Part shown: positions 30,665 to 42,498 of the stretch, piece by piece
Numbering within the stretch: position 1 is the first letter of the stretch
Layout of the letters: each line of letters starts with the position of its first letter
NCBI RefSeq assembly: GCF_026213295.1
Contig: NC_079413.1
Location: 16,295,438-16,359,437, forward strand
Direction: 5' to 3'
DNA from: Gadus chalcogrammus
Taxonomy: Eukaryota > Chordata > Actinopteri > Gadiformes > Gadidae
DNA: 64,000 nucleotides
Position numbers and translations under genes: made by a program
Notes under the pieces: generated by a model
Database searches by the model: none
Told to the model about the DNA's origin: nothing
Seen by the model: the letters and a program-made list of their open reading frames with translations, nothing else

Positions 30665-33108
30665 TCAATCAGCTGTGGACCGTCTGCTGTGTGATGACCA
30701 ACTTCCAGGGACCACTTGATTTAAAAGGCTACATCCCTGTGTTTCTACTCAAACATGTACCTATAAATATTAAATATAATATATAAATATTAAAACGAGA
30801 GGCACTGAACATTTGGAGTGGTCCCTTCATTTTTTCCGGAGCTGTAATTTTGTACACTGAAAACATTGTATATATTGAATGACATGTATGTAATTGAATG
30901 AGAAGTCTTTCATCTATAATCAATTTTAAAGTCCAGTCAGTCCATCCTGAAAGTATTCAAAATAATGTTAATATATAATGTAGTAAATGATGTCCTCAGA
31001 AAAAGGGAATGAATTAAATCCTTTTATTCTTTCAGTTCCTTTATTCATTCAGTTCATTTCACATTCATTTCACTTTCTGCTGAAGATACACATTCATATA
31101 TGTGCCAAAGAAGTACAAGTCTACCTTATTTTTCATCTCTTATCATTTCATCCCTCCAGACTGAGCTGACGCCAAACCGACGTTAGCATAAGCCAACCTA
31201 CCTAGCGTAAGCTAGCTAGCAGACACTTGCATTCGTAGTCGATATATTTCTCGAAAAATAAACAATCCCTGGTCCAGTTTGGAGCGGGCTGTTATGGAGT
31301 GTTCGGTAAGTCTGTGAACTTCAGAAAACGTGACTTTGGGTACATTTACCAGGGATGTCGTGAAAGTGAACTGCCGGTCCTCCATCATCAGTTCGCCAGA
31401 GTGATGAGTGATTCACCGGATGTCACAGTGCACAATGAACACCGAATGCGGAAGTACTACGTATCAGCGTGATAATCCCCTATTCGGAAGTTAATGGAGC
31501 CGTGCACTTCAAAATAGGTCCATAGCAAGGAGCCGTTTGTTTCAGTACGACTCCTTTCAGCTGCCCACCCAACATCAACTGCTAATAAAACGCTTGAGGA
31601 GGCGTTTTGAAAAGAAAAAACTTACATTTTTTTAGAACAGGGTAGAAAGATAATTATGAGCCTTTGATTGATATCCAGACATTTTTTGCGGAGACACAAT
31701 CCTGTTCCCCACTTGTATTGGAGTGGACGGCGATATCTACTTCTGGGCCACATGAAATGACGGACCCCCGTCCACTGCCAGCTTAAACAGCTGCAATACC
31801 AGGCTTGGCCTCTGAGCACTGGTGGATTGCGGAAGTAAGCGCCTATCCTGGGGGCCTGCCCCTGACTGCAGCTCGCAGATCGAGGAGGAGCTAAATGTGG
31901 GCGGGCTTAAACGTTTAAGCCCGCCCACATTTAAGGAAAATTTCGCGCAGTATCAAGGCCGATACATACCTCCGGATACGGACAGTTTCGTCCGGTCCCG
32001 GAGGTGTTTCGTCCGTAAATGGGTCCGTCGCCTCTGAGCTTACGAATCCAGAGTCCGTATGATGAGCTGAATTAAAGGTTGCGTAGGTGATTCGCTTTTT
32101 TGGCCATTTTTGCAAAATTACTTGAAATCCTTATCATAACCCGCTTACAGCCACTGAGTTAGAAGTACTGAGATGAAAATTAAACTTGTCAATCATCTGT
32201 GGAACGGGCAGGGCTCGAAAAACTCCAGCCAATCATTTCCATTGCCACCGAGTTTCATTGGACAGTAAGTACGTCAATCAAACGGTCGTACTGCACTCCC
32301 CCTCCCCCGCGCGCGACCCCTTCGTGCAGTACTCGTGACCCAGAGCTCGTGACCCAGAGCAAGCTCCTGTTTGTTGTTATCCTGCGGTAGCTACTGGAAC
32401 TAGTTAATCCACATTTGGACCTAGCAGTAGAAGACAATTTCCATGGCAGACAAGACGCCACCATCCCCACCACCACCACCACCACCACCACCAGCAAAGA
32501 GAAGGAAAACTCTTTTTCAGAGAGTAATTGATAATAAAAAATAAAAAAAACGCTGAAAGAGAAAAACTGAAATCAAGAATAATCCTAGGCGCTGCTTTCG
32601 AACGTTGGCGGCCACTGAAGGACGAGAAGGGTCTAAAAACCGATGCTTGTGTGGCGGTTGACCTAGTTTCAAAGTTTATACCGTTTATACTCGGTAATAC
32701 CGGTGTTGAGACGAGTGTATTACTCGGTGTGAAAATGTCCACACCGCGGCAACCCTAGTGAAAACCAGGACTTCCAATACAATTATATGAAACAAACATA
32801 CATTTTCTAAAAATAGTAATGATTTATGTGACCGTTTAATGTTTATAACATCTGGTGCAACCATAGCCGCGAGAACGTATTCTCAGCAGGGGGTGCTGAA
32901 AAAAAAAAACCGGCCTGCACTAGACTCGCAACTCGTCACATTGATAAAAAAGATATATAGCAGCGCAGCTCAATTACACCAGTGCATGCGCGCACAGTTG
33001 AAAATCGATCGTTGTGTTCACTTCCTTCACACAATGGTTCACATCCAGCTGCTCACGGAACAAGTTTAGCGCACCACCGCTACCCTCACACTTTTTCATA
33101 TAACCTTT

Positions 33109-34545
33109 TTTCAGCACTAGGTCATATGAGCATTAAATAAATGCTGCGTCTCAACATGCCTTGAACAGCAGCGAGGATGACTCGCTTTGCCACGGGCCGA
33201 AACAGTTCGGAGCGACCACAGCCAGAGCGAACACAGCGGGGCAGAGGAGTGTCAGGAAGTCTTTGGTGTACACATCAGTATGGCCTATTTGCACTACTGT
33301 TTAGTGGCAATGCAGTGTTTTATTCTATGCCTTTTTATTTTCGTATATTATTTCAATGAATACAATTTATTTATTCATAAAAACAAGATCTGGTCTTCAA
33401 ATCTTTTTTCCAAATATAGGTCGTCTTACAATGGGGTTTGTGTTTATATTCGGACCAATACGGTACAGCGGGCGCTCACATGACGTTAAGCATTTCCTGG
33501 TGCATAATGTGACGCTTCAGAACCTAAAATCCCGTTTCTCCCCGTTGACACGACAACACATAACCGGCGTTTTCAGAAATCTCCACTTTGGCCGGAGTTT
33601 TTAGAAATGATCGTTTTCTGTGATAAGACAGGGCCTCGGACAGGGGGTGTTGCAGCACCCCCAGCACCCCTACTTCCCGCGGTACTGGGTGCAACTTACA
33701 GCTGAATGTAGTGCCATGTTGTTAAACGAAAACCTACGCTAGCCTGGCTCGCTCTCGCGCATCTCTATTCGCGCTCGTGCATGATTGCGCGTCCAGGTAC
33801 TTGGAATGGGTGGAGTCAGAGTCAGCGTTGAAGGAGAGGGGGTAGGACCATTTGAGTTGTGTATTTTCAAAATCTGCTGGCGTTTCGCAAATCGCGTACC
33901 CAACCTTTAAGGATTTAAGGTTATTTGGCAACACTTAAACAAGAATGTAACTTGAAAAATGTTGTTAACCAACATCTCTCCGTCCAGAGTCCGGACGAAA
34001 CTGTCCGTATCCGGAGGTATGTATCGGCCTTCATTCGTTCTCCCGCTTTCGAGCGGAGGAGCTAAATGTGGGCGGGTCTAAACGTTTAACCCATGGTTTT
34101 ATCCTCTCGGGCGCCATCTGGTGGCGGAGATCCGGCAGCACATTCTCAAACATCAATACAGCACAGCACTGCACAATGACTTACCGGTAATATGGAAAAG
34201 GGTTCATGCATTTGATAGACTTAGACATTCCTACTTTTAACTTGTCATTTCAAATGTCTTTTTTAGTATAGACACATATTATTTCGTACACTCGTACACA
34301 ATTATATTAGCTAAGTCAAATAAACCAAAGACAGAAGCGGAAGAACGTATTTCCGTCTGGTCCATGATACTGCGCGGAATTTTCCTTAAATGTGGGCTGG
34401 CTTAAACGTTTAAGCCCGCCCACATTTAGCTCCTCCTCGATCTGCGGGCTGCAGTCAGGGGCACTTGGGCGCCACTGAGCAGTTTGTATAGGAATGAATG
34501 GGCGGCCATTTTCCAGTCTGTGGTCCATCCTTTATTATGTCCATG
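33109..34545. other. Mosaic of old repeat fragments, no gene
   Basis: Includes a block with GGCGTTTTCAGAAATCTCCAC and ATGATCGTTTTCTGTGA near 33570-33620, common-looking MITE sequence; the end of the TTAA-site element (33740-33910); an inverted piece of the sequence at 29490-29560 (33985-34030); a palindrome relative (34387-34428); and a truncated copy of the 22880 MITE. None of the open frames has a domain. Confidence 0.55.
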
Positions 34546-35502
34546 GTTTAGATCCGGGACTCTCTAAATCGACGCCACTTCGACCTGGGCAGGACTTTAC
34601 GTCCTACGTCACTCGCTATGGGTGTGTGCATGTGTGCGCGTAGCCGTCACTCGCGATGGGTGTGCATGTGAGAAAGGTTTTGGCTTTTAGTGTCTATGGG
34701 TTGGTAATAGGGCTCAATATCATCCGACTGCAGACACAAATGGGCGTTCCCGTGTCGTGGGCGTTCTCGTTCACGCAGACTAAAACGCCCCCCCCGGCGT
34801 TCTCGTGTGATGGGCGTTTTCGTCTACGCAGGCTGGAACGCCCCGTTCTTCTTCGTCGATCTAGTAGCATTGGCAGCATAGAACTGACGTTAGCGCCCCC
34901 TTCTTTTTCGATCTCGTAATACGGGTACGTTAGCCAGCTAGGCCTACAGAATGTTAGCTTACTTTTATGTGTCGAATCTCGGCCCAAACTTCATTCCCCC
35001 TCATTACAGGGAGGGAGGCTCCATGATCTCATGTTCATTATCTTCTGGGTTAGTATAGGTAGTGTATTAGGTATAAGTGAGATGTTTGGTATAGTTTAAG
35101 AATATGCCCAAATTAAATAATTAATAGATTAAAATAACACTTGGGACATTATGCAGTTCAAATCCAGTTACCAGACACTATGAAGGCTCAAACAGTAGGC
35201 CATTTGACTCCAAGTGTTCACTTACTTTTCCCACTGAATGTTTTCAATAAAGACAAAATACAGTAATTGCTCTGTAACAATTAACCTTACAACATACATC
35301 GTAGGCACAAATGTATGTTACATACATCGTATAGCATTTGTCACAAAAACAAAAAAGAAAGGAGTAATAAAATACCAGCATTTCTGGGCAGATACATTTA
35401 CTACAGTAGTATGTACATTTACAAATGAAAGGGATTGCAAAAAAAGACGTCCCAAATAAAACGAAAAAGGAGTAATAAAAGAACATTATGCTAGGCAGAC
35501 AT

Positions 35503-37178
35503 CTTTTACGACAAACCTGGCATATGCAACGTGCCTCAGTACCAGGGGTGCGCTAGGCCAATTCTTCTTTTTTGAGAAGCCTTTGAGGCGTAGCGCAAGG
35601 CCACTGACACAGCCTGCATTGTTGTGCATCTTTCTAACCGTTATGTATATGAGATTGTCTTTATTAAGCTTAATGTCCCCTGCCAAACTGTCATTTATAT
35701 ATATGGAATGATGGAGAGGCTTGATAAGTTCTCGGAATGTGTTTGAAATCCTGTTGAACACGCCAAGCATCGCCATGTCCAGTCTCAGCGTCTCTTGTAC
35801 AATTTGCTGAAGGACTTCGGGTGGTAAGAATGGCCTGTCCTCTGTTGTGCCAGATTGGAGCGTGTGGCTGAGATGGGGAGATGGAGAGGGTGAGCTTGGT
35901 GTGCCAGCTAGTCCTGCAGGGCTAGAGAGAGCGAGAGAGCCGAAAAAGAGTGAAGGAGAGCGAGAGAGAGGGAGAGAAACAGGGATTATGATCAACCTTC
36001 AATCACACAAGCCCAGACCAACACTACCCACACCATTAAACAAAAAGGCAATCACTGATCGATCAAAAGTCTGAGAAAGAGCAAGAGAGAATATACGTAA
36101 ATAGAAAAGTATGGACATAGTATGTAATACCTTTCACTGCTTAGTGATTGGAAGGTGTGACTGAGATGGGGAGATGGAGAGGGTGAGAAGGAGCCAGCTA
36201 GTTCTGCAGGGCTAGCCTAGAGACGGAGAGACAAGTGTATTGGCTACGATCTTCGTGAGCACCAAAAATAAGTAAATAGCAACATGGACACAGTATATAA
36301 ACCTTTCAAGCATAAAGGTCTCCAACAACTGTCAAACCACCACCTCCTGATAGAGAGCATGTCCCCCTGAAAAGTAAAATTATGCTTTAAATGACTTCAT
36401 AGCCCAATACAAATCCATGTTACAGTACTGTTTAGCAGTGTACTATGGCAGTGTAAATTATTGTGAAGATGTAGCCATCTCCTCCCGTAAGTGCAGTACC
36501 TGAAGACAAAGTAATGTGTATGACCTATGATGCATGTTAATTGTAGCCTCCAGTAAGGATGACTAAATTTTTAAAAGCCTTATATTTCATGCTACACATC
36601 TGATTGAGATTAGAAAGAACTCACCTCACTGAAATCATATTGCTTTTGAGGGTAGAATACATTGCGTACTGAAATTAACATGCAAATGAGTTAGTTGTTT
36701 TGCAAACTAGTCATCATTTCTGAAAATAATGCATCTCACCATCAGCATAAACACCCCACAGCTGTTGCTCTGATACTGGTGAGGTGCGTCCTGTGGTGGT
36801 AAAAGGGGAATGTGATTTGTCAATGATTCTTATTAGTATATAATGCCTATAAACTATAAAGTGATATCCACCCTCATTTTGTAGCTACATACAAAAAGTG
36901 CACAATGCACTTTCAACAAGCATTTAGCAGCAACCAGGGCCCATGAGCGTCACATAGGAACACTTTATTAAATCATAATAAACAATCTAGAGGCCTGCCT
37001 GTCTACCAGTGAATGCTACTCTACGAGATCCAATGAATCGTGCGCCAGCCACACGTTTTACCTCGTCAGCCAAGTAAAGTCCCTTCCATGGTCCATTGGA
37101 CAAAGCATGTGCCAGGGTACTGAAAAGGTTTGGAAGACGTGTAAGTTGCAATTCATATGCATCATCATCAACACGCAT
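35503..37178 (-). pseudogene. Unidentified multi-exon gene, F-box-like segment
   Basis: A likely first exon at 37178-36987 starts MRVDDDAYELQLTRLPNLFS and reads GLYLADEVKRVAGARFIGSR up to a possible GT donor near 37000. A terminal exon at about 35965-35503 is proline/serine-rich, then FLPPEVLQQIVQETLRLD and NRISNTFREL, which resembles an F-box (LPxEVLxxI, then a second helix), then LNKDNLIYITVRKMHNN to a stop. The Pro/Ser exon has a diverged second copy at 36148-36226. The middle exons were not resolved. It may be element-encoded or captured host sequence. Function unknown; whether it is intact cannot be decided by eye. Confidence 0.4.
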
Positions 37179-38043
37179 TCAGTACACACTACGCTTCGAT
37201 TTCACCCAAGGGTGAATTAAAAGTACATGTTTTCCTAAACGTTGGAAATCAACGAGGTAATAAAGTAGTAACTGAGGGCACATCTGTCATCTGTTTTTCA
37301 GAGTGCTAACGATCTTTATTCATTCGTTGCGCCGCGACCGAACTGACAGAATTCTCTGATATGCCATGCATGTAAACATACTAGTTAGTTTAGACGTACT
37401 AGTACGTTTACATGCAGTTTAATCCGATGCGTGTGTCACCACAACGAAGCAGAGTGGCCGCGATTTCATGCCTCTTACCATGCCAGCTGACACCTTAACA
37501 TCCAACTTAACAATGTACTTTGGTAATGTTAACCTCACAGTAAAATAATCGGCAAAGCCTTCGCTGCAAACTTTACCCTCTACCTACAAACCGTCTTAAA
37601 CGTTGCTGATTTCTGAATAGTATATTCAACGTTTATGGACGATAGCATAGCATTCGCTGCCACCGAACCATGCTTGTCACGAGTATTTATATCCGATTCG
37701 AATTCGGATACAACGATACCACAGCTTATCAGTGATTTAAATGAGAATACTTCACAGCCAATGTTGTCAATTAAACAATATCATACTTACTGACATAATC
37801 TCTGATCATAACCCTTTCGTTTTTCTGGAAAGTTACTACGAGGTAAAACCGCCAAAAAAGGAAGGGTAGCATACCCAGCATGCCTTGCGAAACTCACTCA
37901 CCTCTTCTTGAGCGATCGATGAAACCATAGGATGAAACGCTACAGGAACGCCTGATGGGCGTTTTTGTGTCATGACGGGAACGCCCGATGGGCGTTTTTG
38001 TGTCATGACGGGAACGCCCAAGCCTGCAGCTGGACCCTTCTCA

Positions 38044-39405
38044 TAGGGCTGGGCGATATATCGATATTTAAATTATATCGATATTTTTTCAAACGCGATA
38101 TGAAACGAGACCATATCGTCAATATCGATATAATTTAATTTGCGTTGAAATTACAGCACATTTGTTCCAAATAACACCAGTTTCGAACGGCGCCTGCCGC
38201 CTGCTATTTCGTAACTCATGTCTCTCCCGCTCTGCCTCCGGCTCACACACAGTCTCTGCCTGCTCCCCCCCCCCCCCCCCCCCCCCCTCCACTGACTCAC
38301 GTCACTTTTTGAAACATGAGCCGTGTTCGAAATCGTTCACTATTCATTGGGTATTTTAAGTGCACTATATTGTGCATGAAATTAACCACTGAGAATTCGA
38401 ACACCACTACAAAATCGCGAGCACCCTATATAGTGCGCTATATCTGTCATAGGGAACGATTTCGAACACAGCTATGGTGTCCGCCTGCGCATGCAGCTCC
38501 GAGGAGCTTGTTTGCAAGCGAAAGACCAAGTATGGAAATGGTTTGGATATAAGTTAATTTGTGGAGTGTGCTTAAAAACGGTCCCAACCAAAGGGTTGCA
38601 ATTCTGTCCATAATATTCCGGAGGTGCACACAGCTTTTGGCCGTGACATTATATATTATAATGTACGGAGGCTCAATCGAGCTGATTTGGAATGTCTTGG
38701 TCTGTCACAAAGCATCTAAACTCCTCCCCTTACTCTGCCTGGCCCGCCCAGAGACGTTGGCCCGCCAATGTGACACGACCGTGCGAGCGCCACATGTGTG
38801 TGTGAACACACACACTGTAACGCAAGTGTTTCTTGTCGGTTCTTTGACGTCTCTTGTATTTCCTCAACGAGACTGTATTGGTGGTTATCTGAGCCATGTT
38901 TGAGAAGGAATTGGGGGAAAGGAACTTTGGCTTTGACTCGCTGAAGTACATGAACTGCGACATGCCTCCCGTGGGTTCTAGAATATTTACAGAACACGGC
39001 TAAAGGCTATGTGGTACCGTGGCTGCACGGCAGAATTTCGGGAACGTCTTTGAATACTGTGTTAGTTGCCCACTAATGCCTATATTAAAGAATACATAAA
39101 ATAGCATGTCATGTCCGCCCCCCCCCACGCAGTCGTTACGGTTCGTAATATTTTGGAAGCGCACAAAGCTTTTGGCCGTGATGTTATATATTATAATGTT
39201 CTCTAATACGAGGCGGAGGCAGTGTCTAGTCCACGGTTTATTTAACCATCAAACAATTCAATTCCGAACGGTAGAAATAGTAATATCAAATCTGCGCACG
39301 GAGCGCGCCCCCCCCCCCCTTCGACAAATATCGATATTTATCTTATATCGATATTCTGCTTGAAGATATCGAGATATGACTTTTGGTCCATATCGCCCAG
39401 CCCTA
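38044..39405. mobile_element. MITE-B copy 2
   Basis: Same ends and practically the same 1.36 kb as 16894-18256, with one base fewer in a C run as the only difference noticed. The flanks CCTTCTCA and GTTGGTAA do not match, so there is no target duplication. The direction is the same as copy 1. Confidence 0.9.
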
Positions 39406-39540
39406 GTTGGTAATAACGGTTCTGATTATTTTTCTGATGGAAAAGTGGTCTTTTATTTCCATAATCTTTGTTCAGTGAACGCATAAACCCGTTTGTTAGT
39501 TAGCAGTTAAACAAAATGCGATCTCTTTGTTTACAGTTAC

Positions 39541-39800
39541 CAACGACCAACTGATGATTGGGGGTTCGATTCCCTAGTGATGCAAGGTTTTTTCTTTCAT
39601 TTTGGACTGCACACACATCGCGAGTGACGGATACTCGCACAATGTACACACATCACTGTCTTTACAATTTCTAGACAACCGAAGTTTAAAGATTGTCAAG
39701 TGGTTAAATCTTGAATCGCAACTCATTAACGCGGGGATAAGGGGTTCGATTCCTTAATGAAGCTAGTTTTTTTCTTTCATATTGGACTGGATGTTTGTAT
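39541..39800. repeat. Two diverged repeats with a tRNA B-box-like phrase
   Basis: GGGGTTCGATTCC appears at 39564 and 39741, each followed by a T run, CTTTCAT and TTGGACTG. The phrase fits a pol III B box, but no A box or cloverleaf was found. A similar phrase (GGGGTTCGACTCC) occurs near 43038 in a Harbinger element. Confidence 0.5.
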
Positions 39801-40460
39801 GCCATTTTGCGTAACTTGTAGTTTATGATGAAGAAATGTTACTGGGGTTAAGGTTAGGGTAACCTAAAGGGTAAGACACAAAGTGTTTTTCCAACACAAT
39901 ATTTCTTACAATAACAAAGTCCTACGTTTTGATGACTCCAGTAGGAAACTTAAGATACCTAGAGAAATGCGTGAGTGCTCACAAAACATCAACAAGTCAG
40001 CAGTGTGGTAGGCCTACAGGGTGATCATTTCTGATATACAGTACAAAAGCTGAAACTATTAGCCAGGAGTGGGAAAGATGCAGACGCAGACGTGGGAAGC
40101 AATAAGACACACCAACACACAGTTGCCTGTTGCAAAATGGTTCAGAGTTTAATAGAAATAGTTAGGGTTAGCTGGTATGGCGTTATCTGGTATGGCTATA
40201 GTCGAATGTTAGCTTAGTTCATGTTGTTTCGTCATGTTAATCGCTAGTAATAGTAAGTCATTTGTAGAAATAGTGCAAGGGAGTTCGTGCACAGAGCCCT
40301 GAGACAAACGGCTACGCGCACATATGCACACCCATAGTGAGTCCCGCCCAGGTCGAAGTGGCGTCGATTTAGAGAGTCCCGTTTAGATCCATGTACGGCC
40401 AAATACACGTGTTTTACGGCTTGTTCTGGATAGGATTAGTATGGGGTCAGAACAGTCTCA

Positions 40461-40843
40461 TTAAAGGCTGGGTATGGAATTCTCTTTTTTGGCCATTTTT
40501 GCAAAATTACTTGAAATCCTTATCATAATCCACTTACAGCAACTGACATGAAAATTAAACAAGTCAATCATCTGTGGAACGGGCAGCACTGCACTCCCCC
40601 TCCCCCCGCGTGACCCCTTCGTGCACGTACTCAAAGCTCGTGACCCAGAGCAAGCTTCTATTTGTTGTTATCCTGCGGTAGCTACTGGAGCTCGCTAACT
40701 AGCTAATGGCTCGCTCGGCATCTGTGTTCGCTCCTGCATTACTGCGCGTCCATGTACTTGGAATGGGTGGAGTCAGAGTCAGCGTTGAAGGAGAGGGGGT
40801 AGGAATCTGCTGGCGTTTCGCAAATCCCATACACAACCTTTAA
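40461..40843. mobile_element. TTAA-flanked MITE
   Basis: TTAA at both ends, then AGGCTGGGTATGG at the left and the inverted CCATACACAACCT at the right. The interior matches 29640-29960 and 33750-33900, so it is an internally deleted member of the same TTAA-site family. Confidence 0.75.
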
Positions 40844-41227
40844 TAATGAATGCACAGAGAAGGATTCACAAATGTATTTATATATAAATTACTCTCTTCT
40901 CACAAATACATTTCAATGGACACACAAATGGATATCAGTATGAATAAATGTAAAATAAATCACACATTTCTGAACAACACACGACTGTGCCTTGTTTTAA
41001 ATAAATGTAATATCAATCCATAAATATATTAATTAAAAAGATATTTGCAATTTTCATCAAAAATCTATTTGGACGTTGTTACATTTATATACAAACTGTT
41101 AAACTTGAATTAACAAGACGCTTTTCATTTGTGAACTTGTTTGCATTTGTGTGTGAACTGTGGGGTATTCCACGAACGGAGGTTTAACAAACACTGAGTT
41201 AACGCTGAACTCTAGGTTGATTGACCC
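40844..41227. other. AT-rich DNA and one MITE end
   Basis: AT-rich with no gene. From 41160 the phrase GGGGTATTCCACGAACGGAG and GTTTAACAAACACTGAGTTA resembles one end of another fish MITE, cut off by the LTR that follows. Confidence 0.4.
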
Positions 41228-41515
41228 TGTGCGGTGTTCCCAACACAGAATGTTATACAGTAGTTGTATCAGTTTGCAGTTTTCCCAATGTGATTGGTTG
41301 GCATTAGGTGGCGGGCTCCTATTGGTTGTTCATATAGGTATATTAGGCAGAATCGCACTAGAGGGTTCTCTTGGTACTCTGCACGACCTAGATAACCCGC
41401 GCTGGTTGTTACAGTGGATTTTAAATAAAAGATTGGATTAAGTCATCATTCTGCCGTGTGCCCGTCAACTTCTTCTTAAACAGTTCTAGAACTATATAGT
41501 GACTGAAACACAACA
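41228..41515 (+). repeat. Probable 5' LTR
   Basis: Starts TGTGCGGTGTTCC and ends AACACAACA, with AATAAAAGATT (41424) as a polyadenylation signal. TTGGCGACGAGGATGGGATG follows directly, the primer-site region commonly seen after the LTR of metazoan Gypsy elements. With no 3' LTR to compare, the limits are approximate. Confidence 0.6.
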
Positions 41516-41577
41516 GTTGGCGACGAGGATGGGATGTTTAAGTTAGAAGACAGAGTTAGCATGTTTAAGCAGCTCCG

Positions 41578-42240
41578 ATGAGGCAGAAGACGACGACGAA
41601 CAACCGAAGAGCCGTTCGGCGAGTAAAAGGACCGTTGAACAGAAGATGGCATTTGGTAAAGCCAGAAGATTTCCACTTTGAGGAAAGTGAGGAAAGTTTC
41701 GAGAGTTATCGAGAGCGGTTGGAGCAGTACTTTGCAGCAAATGGTTTGGACATTAAAGAAGAAAGAACCAAAGCGGTTTTCCTTATGGTGGTAGGAAAAC
41801 GGGCGCATAGCTTGCTGATGGATTTGTGCGCGCCAGAAAAGCCATCGGGGAAAACATATGAAGTACTGGTGGAAATGCTAGAAAAGCACTACATTCCAAA
41901 AACCAACTTTATTGCTCAGAGATGCAAGTTTCACGGAAGAAACCAAAAGGAAAATGAAACAATGAGTCAGTACATTGCAAGTTTGAGAAAGTTAGCAGCC
42001 ACATGCAAATTTGGAACGTTTTTGGACGAAGTACTGCGTGATAGGTTTGTCTGTGGAGTTAAGAGCAGTGAACTAAGAGATCGGTTACTCAATGCGGCCC
42101 ACACAAAAGACTTAACGTTACAGCTCGCAGTTGTTACAGCTCGCAGTTGACTTCCTATCATGTCAGAGAGAGTAATGTGTATGTGTGTGTAGAGCAAGTT
42201 GTTGAAGGAAGTATTTCTACTTGACGTTGATTCAGGGCCT
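41578..42240 (+). pseudogene. Gypsy 1 gag, N-terminal part
   Basis: A 190-codon frame: basic start, then ESFESYRERLEQYFAANG, KRAHSLLMDLCAPEKPS, YIPKTNFIAQRCKF and MSQYIASLRKLAATCKFG, the capsid pattern of Gypsy gag (retrotransposon gag domain). The frame ends at a stop at 42148-42150; a small direct duplication of GTTACAGCTCGCAGTT (about 42116-42147) may have caused the shift. A LINE then separates it from the zinc knuckles at about 45847. Confidence 0.8.
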
Positions 42241-42498
42241 TGAAGCAACGTTTTTTGCGGGTTGATTTTTTGTGATCCAAGAACCACGCTGCCAAGGAAT
42301 GTGTCAGAAGAAGGCTGTACGGCCGAAGAAGCCGAGGACATAAAAAGATCTCTCGACTTCCTATCCGGCGAAGTTGCCGCTATGAGGAAACAGCAGAGAG
42401 ACATCCTAGACCTGGCCGGGGAGATAAAAGTGTTGCGGATGCAGAGCGAGGAAAAGGATAAACAAATTATCCATCTGGAAAGCAGAGTGTCTGACCTG

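Larger units (their letters stand above)
28221..33108 (+). repeat. Tandem duplication, two units of 2,444 bp
   Basis: Unit 1 is 28221-30664 and unit 2 is 30665-33108. Every open frame recurs at an offset of exactly 2,444. The only difference I noticed is one base (GCAGATCGCAG at 29425 against GCAGCTCGCAG at 31869). The left breakpoint is inside the DDE transposase and the right one in a TAACCTTTT run. Confidence 0.95.
34556..40380. mobile_element. 5.8-kb DNA element with 10-bp target duplications
   Basis: Ends are GGGACTCTCTAAATCGACGC and its inverted copy, extended over about 35 bp through CACTTCGACCTGGGC. GTTTAGATCC lies at 34546-34555 and 40381-40390, a perfect 10-bp duplication. Subterminal GGGCGTTTTCGT-type repeats occur near the left (34743-34850) and in the right half (37945-38030, three 32-33-bp units). 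MITE-B copy 2 is inserted at 38044. A minus-strand multi-exon coding region lies at about 35500-37180. I recognise no transposase. A 9-10-bp duplication is typical of MuDR/MULE elements, so that is my tentative class. A 575-bp relative with its own 10-bp duplication is at 51227-51801. Confidence 0.85.

Noticed and set aside
39560..39576. tRNA gene or tRNA-derived SINE from GGGGTTCGATTCC
   Set aside because: Only a B-box-like phrase is present; no A box at the right distance and no acceptor stem pairing. Same for 43038.
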